A stretch of 64,000 nucleotides of DNA from Nitrospirota bacterium (GTDB taxonomy: Bacteria > Nitrospirota > Thermodesulfovibrionia > Thermodesulfovibrionales > JdFR-88), in the NCBI GenBank assembly GCA_021825295.1, contig JAKAHV010000001.1:81173-145172 (forward strand). Reading direction: 5' to 3'. Shown piece after piece: positions 26,677 to 34,702 of the stretch. The first letter of the stretch is position 1, and the number at the start of each line of letters is the position of its first letter. The notes under the pieces were generated by a model that saw only the letters and a list, made by a program, of their open reading frames with translations, had not been told where the DNA came from and searched no databases. The translations under genes and the position numbers were made by a program.

Positions 26677-27226
26677 TATACCGCCAGCCTCGCCTGAGCG
26701 CCTCCCGGTTTACCGCCAGGACTTCAGGCCTGCCTCCCGGAGCAAGCCTTTTCAGGGCCCGGCCCATGGAGGCAAAGGCGCAGATGGAGGCAGCCCGGGC
26801 AAGCGCGCCGCAGATGACCATGTTCGCCGCAAGCGGCGCGCCCATCCCGTATGCTATCTCCCCGGCAGGCACCTCAACCACTTTTATATCCCGCCCCAAA
26901 AACGGTGTTTTGTTCTTGTCCTTTGCCATCGTCCCGACCACGGAGGAGTTCAATATTATAATACCGTCTTTTTTGACCTTTCCGCCAAAGCGCTCAAGCG
27001 AGGCCTGGTTCATGACCACGAGTATGTCCGGGCTGCTGACGACGGGGGAGCCTATGAGACCGCCGGAAATGACAACCGTGCAGTTGGCGGTCCCGCCCCT
27101 CACCTCCGCCCCGTAGGAGGGAAACCAGGTGACGTTCATGCCCTCCTCGATGGCGGCCTGCGCGACGAGCTTGCCCGCGAAAAGGATCCCCTGCCCGCCT
27201 GAGCCGGCTATGAGCAGGCTAGGCAC
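26666..27226 (-). CDS. 2-oxoacid:ferredoxin oxidoreductase, gamma subunit (KorC/VorG-like)
   Basis: The 186-aa protein has the gamma-subunit N-terminus AGSGGQGILFAGKLVAQAA and the WFPSYGAEVRGGTANCTV block. With the beta subunit it would form part of an enzyme that decarboxylates a 2-oxoacid to its acyl-CoA with reduction of ferredoxin. It overlaps the beta-subunit gene by 8 bases. No alpha or ferredoxin subunit gene is adjacent. Confidence 0.85.
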   Translation of the reverse strand: MPSLLIAGSGGQGILFAGKLVAQAAIEEGMNVTWFPSYGAEVRGGTANCTVVISGGLIGSPVVSSPDILVVMNQASLERFGGKVKKDGIIILNSSVVGTMAKDKNKTPFLGRDIKVVEVPAGEIAYGMGAPLAANMVICGALARAASICAFASMGRALKRLAPGGRPEVLAVNREALRRGWRYIGD

Positions 27227-27980
27227 CGGAAGCGCCTTTCACGCCCGCGTGGCTGTCCTTGAAGACCCCCAGGGGGAAAAAATCCCTCATGGGGCCGGCA
27301 ATCCATTTCAACGATTCCTCCGGCGTGAGCTTCCAGTCGGTGGGACACGGCGAGAGCACCTCCACCAGGCTGAATCCCTTTGCCTCCATCTGGTAGCGCA
27401 GCGCCTTTTCAAAGAGCCGTTCGGTCTGAAGGACGTTTTTGGGGCTGTCAAGGGAGGTCCTTGCGACAAACGCCGGACCTTCGAGCCCGGCCAGCAGCTC
27501 CGCGACCTTCAGGGGGTTGCCCGCCCTGCCGTCCCTGCCTGCCGGCGTAGTCGTGGTCTTCTGTCCCATAAGCGTCGTCGGCGCCATCTGCCCGCCGGTC
27601 ATGCCGTATATCGCGTTATTCACAAAAAAGACCGTGATGTTTTCCCCCCGGTTCGCCGCGTGTATTATTTCGCCCGTGCCGATGGCGGCAAGATCGCCGT
27701 CGCCCTGATAGGATATCACAATCCTGTCCGGCCTTGACCGCTTGATGCCGGTTGCGGCGGCCGGCGGCCTGCCGTGGGGCACCTCCAGCACATCGAAATC
27801 AAAATAGTCGTAGGCATAGACCGCGCACCCCACGGGCGCTATGGCAATCGTGCGCTGCCTGATCGCCAGGCGGTCTACGCATCCGGCGACAATCCTGTGC
27901 AGGATGCTGTGGCCGCATCCCGGGCAGTAATGAAAGCGGACATCCCTGAGACTGCGCGGCCTTTCGAAGACCTTCCTCAT
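27219..27980 (-). CDS. 2-oxoacid:ferredoxin oxidoreductase, beta subunit (KorB-like)
   Basis: The 253-aa thiamine-diphosphate subunit has CPGCGHS near the start, the ThDP/Mg motif GDGDLAAIGTGEIIHAANR ending in the conserved NN, and IYGMTGGQMAPTT, which is typical of the 2-oxoglutarate/branched-chain oxoacid (KOR/VOR) group. The alpha subunit would normally precede it. Instead its ATG overlaps the stop of a GGDEF gene (ATGA). Confidence 0.87.
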   Translation of the reverse strand: MRKVFERPRSLRDVRFHYCPGCGHSILHRIVAGCVDRLAIRQRTIAIAPVGCAVYAYDYFDFDVLEVPHGRPPAAATGIKRSRPDRIVISYQGDGDLAAIGTGEIIHAANRGENITVFFVNNAIYGMTGGQMAPTTLMGQKTTTTPAGRDGRAGNPLKVAELLAGLEGPAFVARTSLDSPKNVLQTERLFEKALRYQMEAKGFSLVEVLSPCPTDWKLTPEESLKWIAGPMRDFFPLGVFKDSHAGVKGASGA

Positions 27981-29356
27981 CCGACTCCTCCCGCAAGGCG
28001 GATCTGTTTCTTCCCCATCGATTTGGCTTCATACAGCGCCATGTCCGCCGAATATAGAAGGCGTTTCTCATCCTGTCCGTCTTCGGGGTAAGTGGCAACC
28101 CCCCCGCTCAGGGAAACGCGTATCCTGCGGTCTATATAATACTCGCTTTCGACCGCATTTTTCACCCTCATCGCCTGCTTCAGGGCCTCGGCCTTCGCCG
28201 TGTTCGCCTGGATTATCACGAACTCCTCCCCGCCGTATCTTGCCACGATGTCCGATTGCCTGGAGGTGCCCTTCATCACGAGCGCGATGCTCCGCAGCAC
28301 CTCGTCTCCGGCCTGGTGCCCGAACGTGTCGTTTATCGCCTTGAAATCGTCGATGTCGAATATCGTTATCGAAAAGCGCGTGCCGTAACGCTTTGCCCTG
28401 GCCGTCTCGAGGGCCATCGAATCGTAGAAATATCTCAGGTTGAAAATGCCGGTGAGCGCGTCCGTAACGGCCAGGTACTCGGCCTCCTCATAGAGCCTCA
28501 CCTTCTCTATCACCAGCGAGACGTGGTTGCCGATGAGGTGGATGAGCGAGGCCAGGTCGAACCCCATGGAAACGGGCGCCCTGCAGCCTATCGCGAGCAC
28601 GCCCGCCTTGTCCGCCCCGACGCTTAGGGGCTGCGCGACCAGAAACGCGATGCCTTCCGCTGAAAAAAGCGGGTATTTCCCGAAATCCTCAGGCTCGAGC
28701 ACGTAGAAGGGCTCGCTCCGTGACAGGACCATATTATGGAATTCCTCGAGCGCGCCGGCATCAAGCTTCAGCCTGAAATTCCTGGAAAGCCCGGCCGCCC
28801 CGCGCAGCTTGAATGTCCCCCCGGATTTAAGGACGATCCAGCAGACCGGCAGGTCCGTTACAAGCTGTATCTTTTCCAGCAGCTTTTCAAATACTGAGCT
28901 TATCTCGTCGGAATAGATGAAGACCGTGGATATGGTGTTTATCGCCATGAGGAGCCTGTTTCTCTTTACAAGCTCCTCCTCTAGCTCGATGTGCCTGGTG
29001 ACGTCCTGGAAGAGGACGCCGAAGAGGCGGTCCAGACCGCGGTCCGGACCGGCCGGCCCGCCCGGACGCACCGGGTAGATGACCCAGTTGAAAACACCCC
29101 CTCCAAGCCGTATCTGCCCCGTCTGCTGCGCCTGCCCGGAGATGCAGTCCTGCAAGGCCCCGGCAAGGCCTTTAAGCCCGCCGATATCCGAAAAGGGTTT
29201 CCCTATGAACTCCGCGCGCTCTATATTCAGAATGCCGCACAGGGCGCTGTTTAACTCCACTATGCGCGAGAGGCCGTCTACTATGGCGACCGGGTCCCTG
29301 ATGTATTCCAGGCACTGGACGACGATCTTTCTCCTGAAGAGACCCGTCAGGCCCAT
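27977..29356 (-). CDS. PAS-GAF-GGDEF diguanylate cyclase
   Basis: The 459-aa protein has a PAS domain (about 12-130), a GAF domain (about 145-285) and a C-terminal GGDEF domain with the active motif GGEEF and a correctly spaced product-inhibition site (RQSD five residues before it). It is therefore predicted to make cyclic di-GMP and be feedback-inhibited. There is no transmembrane helix and no EAL domain. The start overlaps the ppx stop (TGATG) and the stop overlaps the korB-like start (ATGA), so it sits inside a metabolic operon. Its product is a candidate ligand for the GEMM-like leader at 60214-60310. Confidence 0.87.
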   Translation of the reverse strand: MGLTGLFRRKIVVQCLEYIRDPVAIVDGLSRIVELNSALCGILNIERAEFIGKPFSDIGGLKGLAGALQDCISGQAQQTGQIRLGGGVFNWVIYPVRPGGPAGPDRGLDRLFGVLFQDVTRHIELEEELVKRNRLLMAINTISTVFIYSDEISSVFEKLLEKIQLVTDLPVCWIVLKSGGTFKLRGAAGLSRNFRLKLDAGALEEFHNMVLSRSEPFYVLEPEDFGKYPLFSAEGIAFLVAQPLSVGADKAGVLAIGCRAPVSMGFDLASLIHLIGNHVSLVIEKVRLYEEAEYLAVTDALTGIFNLRYFYDSMALETARAKRYGTRFSITIFDIDDFKAINDTFGHQAGDEVLRSIALVMKGTSRQSDIVARYGGEEFVIIQANTAKAEALKQAMRVKNAVESEYYIDRRIRVSLSGGVATYPEDGQDEKRLLYSADMALYEAKSMGKKQIRLAGGVG

Positions 29357-30294
29357 CAGACTTCGTTTCCTTCCAAAAAAGCCAGAATCAGCCCCTCCGG
29401 AAGGCCGGCATCGCTTGCAATAACCCGGTCCAGGCCATACTCTCCCATTATCTTAATAATAAGACCGAGGCCGGGTACGATCAAGTCCGCCCTGTCGGGC
29501 TCAAGCCCGGGCACACGCCTTCTTTTTTCAATGGGAAGGGAGGCCAGAAGCCGGTACATATCCAGGAGCCGTTCAAAACCGATTTCATGCCCGTGCACTT
29601 TTTCATGTTCATAGCGGGCAAGCCCAAGGTCTACGCAGGCGGCCGTGGAGGCCGTGCCGCCGGTTATCACGAATGGCGTTCCGGCAGGCAGCGGCCCGAC
29701 CTCCTCTTTAAGTTTCAGGACAATCGCCCCGATCTCTCCAGCAAGCGCGTCATAGCCCTCCTTCCGCCTTTTCCCCTTCAAAACCCCCGCAAGCTTCACG
29801 ACCCCTGAGGGAATGCTGCCGGAACGAAGGAGGCTGCGTCCCTCGGCAAGCATCCATTCCGTGCTGCCCCCGCCGATATCCAGGATGAACGTTTTTTTGC
29901 GTGGCAGTTCCAGAAAACCCGTCACCCCCTTCGCCGAAAGCCTTGCCTCCTCGTCATGCGAAATCACCTCCAGTTTTATGCCGGTCTGCCTGAAGACGCG
30001 CCCGATGAAGCCGGCGCTGTTTGCGGCCTCCCTGAGGGCGCTTGTGCCCACGGCCCTCATGCCGGAGATGCAATAGGAGGAAAGCTGCCGCCGGTAGAGC
30101 TTCAGGGCCCGGATGGTCCGCTCCATGCTGCGGGGCGAGAGATTTCCCCCCCGCGCCCCGGCAAGAAGCCCCTCGGCAAGCCTCGTCGTTGTGCGCTCGT
30201 ATCGGAGCCTGCGGAGGCGGCCCTCCTCGTCCAGCGCGGCCACGAGCATCCGCACGGCGTTCGAGCCGGCGTCTATGGCGGCGTATACGCGCAT
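29356..30294 (-). CDS. Ppx/GppA-family exopolyphosphatase
   Basis: The 312-aa protein carries both actin-fold phosphate motifs: AAIDAGSNAVRMLVA at the N-terminus and FILDIGGGSTEWML near residue 140, plus a late SDAGLPEGL. This short form lacks the C-terminal HD domain of enteric Ppx. It removes phosphate from polyphosphate or the 5' phosphate of pppGpp; sequence alone does not decide which. It is the first gene of a minus-strand run, divergent from the NtrC regulator at 30356, with a TATAAT five bases before its ATG. Confidence 0.85.
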   Translation of the reverse strand: MRVYAAIDAGSNAVRMLVAALDEEGRLRRLRYERTTTRLAEGLLAGARGGNLSPRSMERTIRALKLYRRQLSSYCISGMRAVGTSALREAANSAGFIGRVFRQTGIKLEVISHDEEARLSAKGVTGFLELPRKKTFILDIGGGSTEWMLAEGRSLLRSGSIPSGVVKLAGVLKGKRRKEGYDALAGEIGAIVLKLKEEVGPLPAGTPFVITGGTASTAACVDLGLARYEHEKVHGHEIGFERLLDMYRLLASLPIEKRRRVPGLEPDRADLIVPGLGLIIKIMGEYGLDRVIASDAGLPEGLILAFLEGNEV

Positions 30295-30299
30295 GCCAG

Positions 30300-30347
30300 A
30301 TTATATATCAACCGGGCGGGCGGGTCTGCCGGTTTTTGGGTTATAAT
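30300..30347. promoter_or_regulatory. Divergent -10 boxes for ppx (minus) and NtrC regulator 3 (plus)
   Basis: TATAAT on the minus strand (30300-30305) lies five bases from the ppx ATG. TATAAT on the plus strand (30342-30347) lies eight bases from the ATG at 30356. Neither has a clear TTGACA. Both imply transcripts starting at or next to the start codon. Confidence 0.45.
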
Positions 30348-30355
30348 TTACCGGT

Positions 30356-31714
30356 ATGCAGAGCATCCTCATAGTCGAGGACAGGGAGTCCATGGCGGAC
30401 ATGCTCAGGGCCACCCTCGAGGGCGAAGGGTTCAGGGCGGTATTGGCAGGAAGCGCTTCCGCCGCGTTTAAAAAACTCAAAGAGGAAAAGATAGACCTGG
30501 TGCTCACGGACCTCAAACTGCCCGGGAAAAGCGGCATCGAGGTGCTGAAGGCATCCAGGGAAGACGACGCGCTCAGGCCGGTCATAGTGATGACCGCCTA
30601 CGGCTCGGTCGAGGGCGCGGTGCAGGCCATGAGGCTTGGGGCCTATGATTTCATAACAAAACCCTTCGATACGGAGCACCTTGTGCTCATGATATCAAGG
30701 GCCCTTGAAAACCAGCGCCTGATGGCCGAAAACGCGATCCTCAGGGAGGAACTCGGCCCCAGGTCCATGCCGGTCATCATCGGCAAAAGCCAGGCCATCA
30801 CGGATGTGGCGCAAAAGCTGAGACGGGTGGCCCCGGTAAAAAGCACCGTCCTGCTGCTGGGGGACTCCGGCACCGGCAAGGAGCTGTTCGCGCGCGCCAT
30901 ACACTACCTTTCACCCAGGAGGGACCAAGCGTTTGTCGCGATAAACTGCGCGGCAATTCCGGAGAGGCTCCTGGAGAGCGAGCTCTTCGGGCATGAAAAG
31001 GGCGCGTTTACCGGCGCGGACAGGACCAAGCCGGGCAAGCTGGAGATTGCCAACACGGGGACCGTCTTCCTGGACGAGGTGGGAGAGCTTGACCTTTCGC
31101 TTCAGGCGAAGCTGCTGCGGGTGCTCCAGGAAGGCGAGATAGAGCGCGTCGGGGGTTCCGCCCCCATAAAGATAGACGTCCGCGTGGTGGCGGCCAGCAA
31201 CAAAGACCTTGAAAAAGAGGTGCAGGCCCGCAATTTCAGGGAGGACCTCTATTACCGCCTGAATGTTTTCCCCCTCGAAATCCCGGCCCTGAGGGACCGG
31301 CGCGAGGATATTCCCCTGCTTGCGGAATATTTCGTGAAAAAATACTCCGCGGAGATAAAACGCGGGGAGAAAAGCCTCACGGAAGAGGCCCTTCGGGCGC
31401 TCTGCTCATACAACTGGAAGGGCAACGTCCGGGAACTTGAAAACACGATCGAACGGGCCGTCATTCTCTGCGACGGCGGCGCCATCAGGCGCGAACACCT
31501 GCGCCTGAACCCCGGTTGCCCGGTCCCGGAGCCTCCGGACCCGGACCGGCCGCTTGAGGAGATCTCCCGCCAGGCGCAGAGGATAGCGGAGACGGAGCGC
31601 ATAAGGCAGGCCCTCGCCGCCTCCAGGGGCAACAAGACCAAGGCCGCCGAGGCGCTCCGGGTGAGCTACAAGACCCTCCTTACCAAGATCAGGGATTACG
31701 GACTGGGGCAGTAA
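30356..31714 (+). CDS. NtrC-family sigma-54 response regulator 3
   Basis: The 452-aa protein has a receiver (phospho-acceptor about D52 in [12 protein letters not shown]), an AAA+ domain ([15 protein letters not shown]; intact GAFTGA loop; ASNKDLEKE) and a Fis-type helix-turn-helix ([20 protein letters not shown]). No histidine kinase gene is adjacent, so it is an orphan regulator in this window. It is divergent from ppx and followed by yebC, which has its own -10 box. Its targets cannot be read from the sequence. Confidence 0.87.
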   Translation: MQSILIVEDRESMADMLRATLEGEGFRAVLAGSASAAFKKLKEEKIDLVLTDLKLPGKSGIEVLKASREDDALRPVIVMTAYGSVEGAVQAMRLGAYDFITKPFDTEHLVLMISRALENQRLMAENAILREELGPRSMPVIIGKSQAITDVAQKLRRVAPVKSTVLLLGDSGTGKELFARAIHYLSPRRDQAFVAINCAAIPERLLESELFGHEKGAFTGADRTKPGKLEIANTGTVFLDEVGELDLSLQAKLLRVLQEGEIERVGGSAPIKIDVRVVAASNKDLEKEVQARNFREDLYYRLNVFPLEIPALRDRREDIPLLAEYFVKKYSAEIKRGEKSLTEEALRALCSYNWKGNVRELENTIERAVILCDGGAIRREHLRLNPGCPVPEPPDPDRPLEEISRQAQRIAETERIRQALAASRGNKTKAAEALRVSYKTLLTKIRDYGLGQ

Positions 31715-31777
31715 ACAGGGCGATGCAAAAGCCCGGAAACCGGCTTCCACAGCGGGCGGAAACGGGCGCGTTCATGT

Positions 31778-31783
31778 TATAAT
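31778..31783 (+). promoter_or_regulatory. -10 box upstream of yebC
   Basis: TATAAT lies 46 bases ahead of the yebC ATG (31829), with a purine-rich GAGGGGGAAGG as ribosome-binding region in between. No convincing -35 was found. Confidence 0.35.
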
Positions 31784-31828
31784 TATGAAGGTTTTATGAA
31801 TAAAAAAGAGGGGGAAGGTTAGAAACCC

Positions 31829-32581
31829 ATGTCGGGACATTCAAAATGGGCGCAGATCAAGCATAAAAAGGCGGCGACGGACGTCAAGAAGGGGAAGGTC
31901 TTTTCCAAACTGGCAAAGGAGATATCCGTGGCCGCGAGACTCGGGGGAGGCGACCCGGCCGGAAACCCCCGCCTGAAGACAGTCATAGAAAACGCGAAGG
32001 AAGTCAACATGCCCTCGGAGAACATCAAGCGGGCCATACAGAAGGGAACGGGCGAGCTTCCCGGCACAAGCTATGAAGAGATGACATACGAAGGCTACGG
32101 CCCGGGCGGCGCGGCCATACTCGTGGTGACCCTTACTGACAACAAAAACCGCACGGTGTCGGAGATAAGGCACCTCATGTCGAAGCACAACGGCACGCTC
32201 GGCGAGACGGGCTGCGTGGCGTGGATATTCGACAAGCGCGGATACATCCTGGTTGACAAAAAAACGGCCGACGAGGACACGCTCATGAGCGTTGCCCTCG
32301 ATGCCGGCGCCCTCGACATGAAAAACGACCCGGGGGAGGAGAACTACGAGGTCCTCACCGAGCCCGAAGACCTGAAGGCGGTGAAGGAGGCCCTCGGCAA
32401 GGCGTCCATCGGGACGAGCCTGGCGGAGGTCACGATGCTTCCCAAAAACTACATCACCTTGGACGCCCACCAGGGCGAGCAGATGACGCGCCTTATCGAG
32501 GCCCTCGAAGACCATGATGACGTGCAGAACGTCTATTCCAATTTCGACATGCCCGCAGAAATGCTGGAAAAATCTTCATGA
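31829..32581 (+). CDS. yebC: YebC/TACO1-family protein
   Basis: The 250-aa protein starts [18 protein letters not shown], the universal YebC signature, and contains [17 protein letters not shown]. YebC-family proteins were first described as transcription regulators. More recently they have been linked to translation through difficult sequences such as polyproline. It starts a plus-strand run with DUF502, glmU and glmS. Confidence 0.95.
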   Translation: MSGHSKWAQIKHKKAATDVKKGKVFSKLAKEISVAARLGGGDPAGNPRLKTVIENAKEVNMPSENIKRAIQKGTGELPGTSYEEMTYEGYGPGGAAILVVTLTDNKNRTVSEIRHLMSKHNGTLGETGCVAWIFDKRGYILVDKKTADEDTLMSVALDAGALDMKNDPGEENYEVLTEPEDLKAVKEALGKASIGTSLAEVTMLPKNYITLDAHQGEQMTRLIEALEDHDDVQNVYSNFDMPAEMLEKSS

Positions 32582-32621
32582 GCGCCGGTAATCCGCCTGG
32601 CGGCATGGCCGGCCTGCCTGC

Positions 32622-33251
32622 ATGATCTCCATCAGGGCCACCTTCAGGAGGAAATTCATAGCCGGCATCATGGTGTCCGTGCCGGTCCTTGTGTCGGTGC
32701 TTGTTGTCGTATGGATATTCAAGACGATGGACAGCTTCCTTGGCCCTGTTTACGATGACCTCTTCGGCAGGCACATATACGGCCTCGGCTTCATCTCGGC
32801 GGTGCTCGTCATATTCATGCTTGGCATGGTCTCAACGAACGTTGTCGGAAAAAAGGCGATACAGGCGATGGAAAAATCCCTCATGGGGGTGCCGATTCTA
32901 AAGAGCGTATACTCGCCGATAAAGTCCGTCATGGACGCCTTCTCCAACTCCTCCTCGTTCAAGAAATTCGTCATAGTCGAGTATCCGCGCGCCGGGGCCT
33001 ATTCATTTGGTTTCCTCACCAAGGAGCACACGGTCAAAAGGCATGGGGACGGCTCCGTCCAAAACCTTTCGGCTGTTTACATACCGACCAACAACCTCTA
33101 CCTGGGCGAGATCGTCCTTTTCAGCGAAAAGGAGATCTTCTATACGGACATCCCCGTGGAAGAAGGGGTAAAGATAGTCCTTTCGGGAGGCATAGCGATG
33201 CCGGAAGTGATGAGAGAAACCAGGGATGCGTCCCCAAAAGCGATCGGTTAG
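32622..33251 (+). CDS. DUF502 membrane protein
   Basis: The 209-aa protein has two hydrophobic helices (about 15-38 and 57-77) and the family-typical MEKSLMGVPILKSVYSPIKS, then a conserved cytoplasmic or periplasmic part with the VYIPTNN and GGI motifs. It belongs to DUF502, found in many bacteria and plants with no firm biochemical role. It overlaps the start of the glmU frame by 26 bases. Confidence 0.88.
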   Translation: MISIRATFRRKFIAGIMVSVPVLVSVLVVVWIFKTMDSFLGPVYDDLFGRHIYGLGFISAVLVIFMLGMVSTNVVGKKAIQAMEKSLMGVPILKSVYSPIKSVMDAFSNSSSFKKFVIVEYPRAGAYSFGFLTKEHTVKRHGDGSVQNLSAVYIPTNNLYLGEIVLFSEKEIFYTDIPVEEGVKIVLSGGIAMPEVMRETRDASPKAIG

Positions 33252-34680
33252 CCCGCCTGCAAGGGCAAAGGCCTGCGTGATCCTGGCGGGCGGGCTCGGC
33301 ACCAGGATGAAATCCTCGCTGCCGAAGATCCTACATCCCATCTGCGGCCGTCCCATGATGGCCTACGCGCTGGAGGCCGCGCTCGCGCTGAAACCTCGGA
33401 TGACCGTCATAGTCACCGGCGCAGGCACGCACGGGCAGATTGAAAACGCGCTGGCCTCCTATGAGGACAGGGCAGGCATCCGCTACGCGCTCCAGGCGAA
33501 ACCCCTCGGCACGGGCCATGCCCTCCTGACGGCCGCAAAAGAGCTTGGAGACGATTTCAGCGGCAGCGTCGTCGTCCTAAACGGCGATTTCCCGCTAATA
33601 AGGCCCGAAACCCTCAGGAGGCTGCTCCATCTGCACCGGAAAAATAAAAACGCCCTTTCCCTGGGCTCCTTCATGACGGATGACCCCGCGTCCTACGGGC
33701 GCGTCTTCAGGGACCCCTCGGGGATGCCCGCGAGGATAATCGAAAAGACGGACCTGGCGGCAGAGGATGAAGAGATAAAAGAGGTCAACAGCGGGCTCTA
33801 TGTGCTCGAACCGGAGGCCGTCCGGCTTCTGGGCAGGATAAAAAGAAACCCCAGGAAGAAGGAATATTATCTTACCGATATCCTTGCCCTTGCCCGGCGG
33901 GAGGGGCTCAGGGCGGGGGCCTACCCGATAGCCTCGGAAGAGGAGTTCGCGGGAGTAAACGACCTTCTGGAGCTTGGCCTGGCCGAGGCCGCGATAAGGC
34001 GCAGGATCATCCGCGGACTCTCCAAAAATGGAGTGCGCTTTATTGCCCCCGAAACGGTCTATATCGATGCCGGCGTGAAGATAGCCCCCGGCGCGCTTAT
34101 CTACCCCAACGTGTATCTTCAGGGAGGCACGACGGTAGGAAAAGGATGCATAATTTACCCCAATGTGCGTATAATAGATGGCATTGTTAGGGAGGGAGCG
34201 GCCGTGCTGGATTCTTCCTTGATTGAAAATTCGGAAGTCGGGGAAAAAGCCCAGGTGGGACCGTTCGCGCACCTGCGTCCCGGCGCCCGGATAAGACCTT
34301 CAGCAAAGATCGGCAATTTCGTCGAGATAAAAAATTCAACCATAGGGAAAGGCACCAAGGCCATGCACCTCTCATATATCGGGGACGCCTCGGTCGGCAG
34401 GTCCGTGAATATCGGGGCCGGCACCATAACCTGCAACTATGACGGCATAAGAAAAAACAGGACCGTCATAGGAGACGGGGTGTTTATCGGCAGCGACAGC
34501 CAGCTCGTGGCGCCGGTGAACGTAAAGAAGGGCTCCTTCGTGGCCGCAGGCACCACGGTGACCAGCGACGTGCCAGCCGGCTCCCTGGCGATAAGCAGGG
34601 TCCGGCAGAAAAACGTGAAGGGATACGTCGGGAAGAAAAAGGCCTTGGCAGCGGCCATGAAGACGCCTAAAGACAAATGA
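33226..34680 (+). CDS. glmU: Bifunctional UDP-N-acetylglucosamine pyrophosphorylase / glucosamine-1-phosphate acetyltransferase GlmU
   Basis: The 484-aa enzyme has an N-terminal nucleotidyltransferase (AGGLGTRMKSSLPKIL, about 22-37; GTGHALL; VLNGDFPL) and a C-terminal left-handed beta-helix acetyltransferase of hexapeptide repeats (about 265-460, with PGARIRPSAKIGNFVEIKN and ITCNYDG). It produces UDP-GlcNAc for peptidoglycan and lipopolysaccharide. It is directly followed by glmS, so two steps of the same pathway are encoded together. The first 14 residues lie within the DUF502 gene and may not be translated. Confidence 0.95.
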   Translation: MRPQKRSVSPPARAKACVILAGGLGTRMKSSLPKILHPICGRPMMAYALEAALALKPRMTVIVTGAGTHGQIENALASYEDRAGIRYALQAKPLGTGHALLTAAKELGDDFSGSVVVLNGDFPLIRPETLRRLLHLHRKNKNALSLGSFMTDDPASYGRVFRDPSGMPARIIEKTDLAAEDEEIKEVNSGLYVLEPEAVRLLGRIKRNPRKKEYYLTDILALARREGLRAGAYPIASEEEFAGVNDLLELGLAEAAIRRRIIRGLSKNGVRFIAPETVYIDAGVKIAPGALIYPNVYLQGGTTVGKGCIIYPNVRIIDGIVREGAAVLDSSLIENSEVGEKAQVGPFAHLRPGARIRPSAKIGNFVEIKNSTIGKGTKAMHLSYIGDASVGRSVNIGAGTITCNYDGIRKNRTVIGDGVFIGSDSQLVAPVNVKKGSFVAAGTTVTSDVPAGSLAISRVRQKNVKGYVGKKKALAAAMKTPKDK

Positions 34681-34702
34681 AAAGGGGTTTTTTCTTCGGC
34701 AC

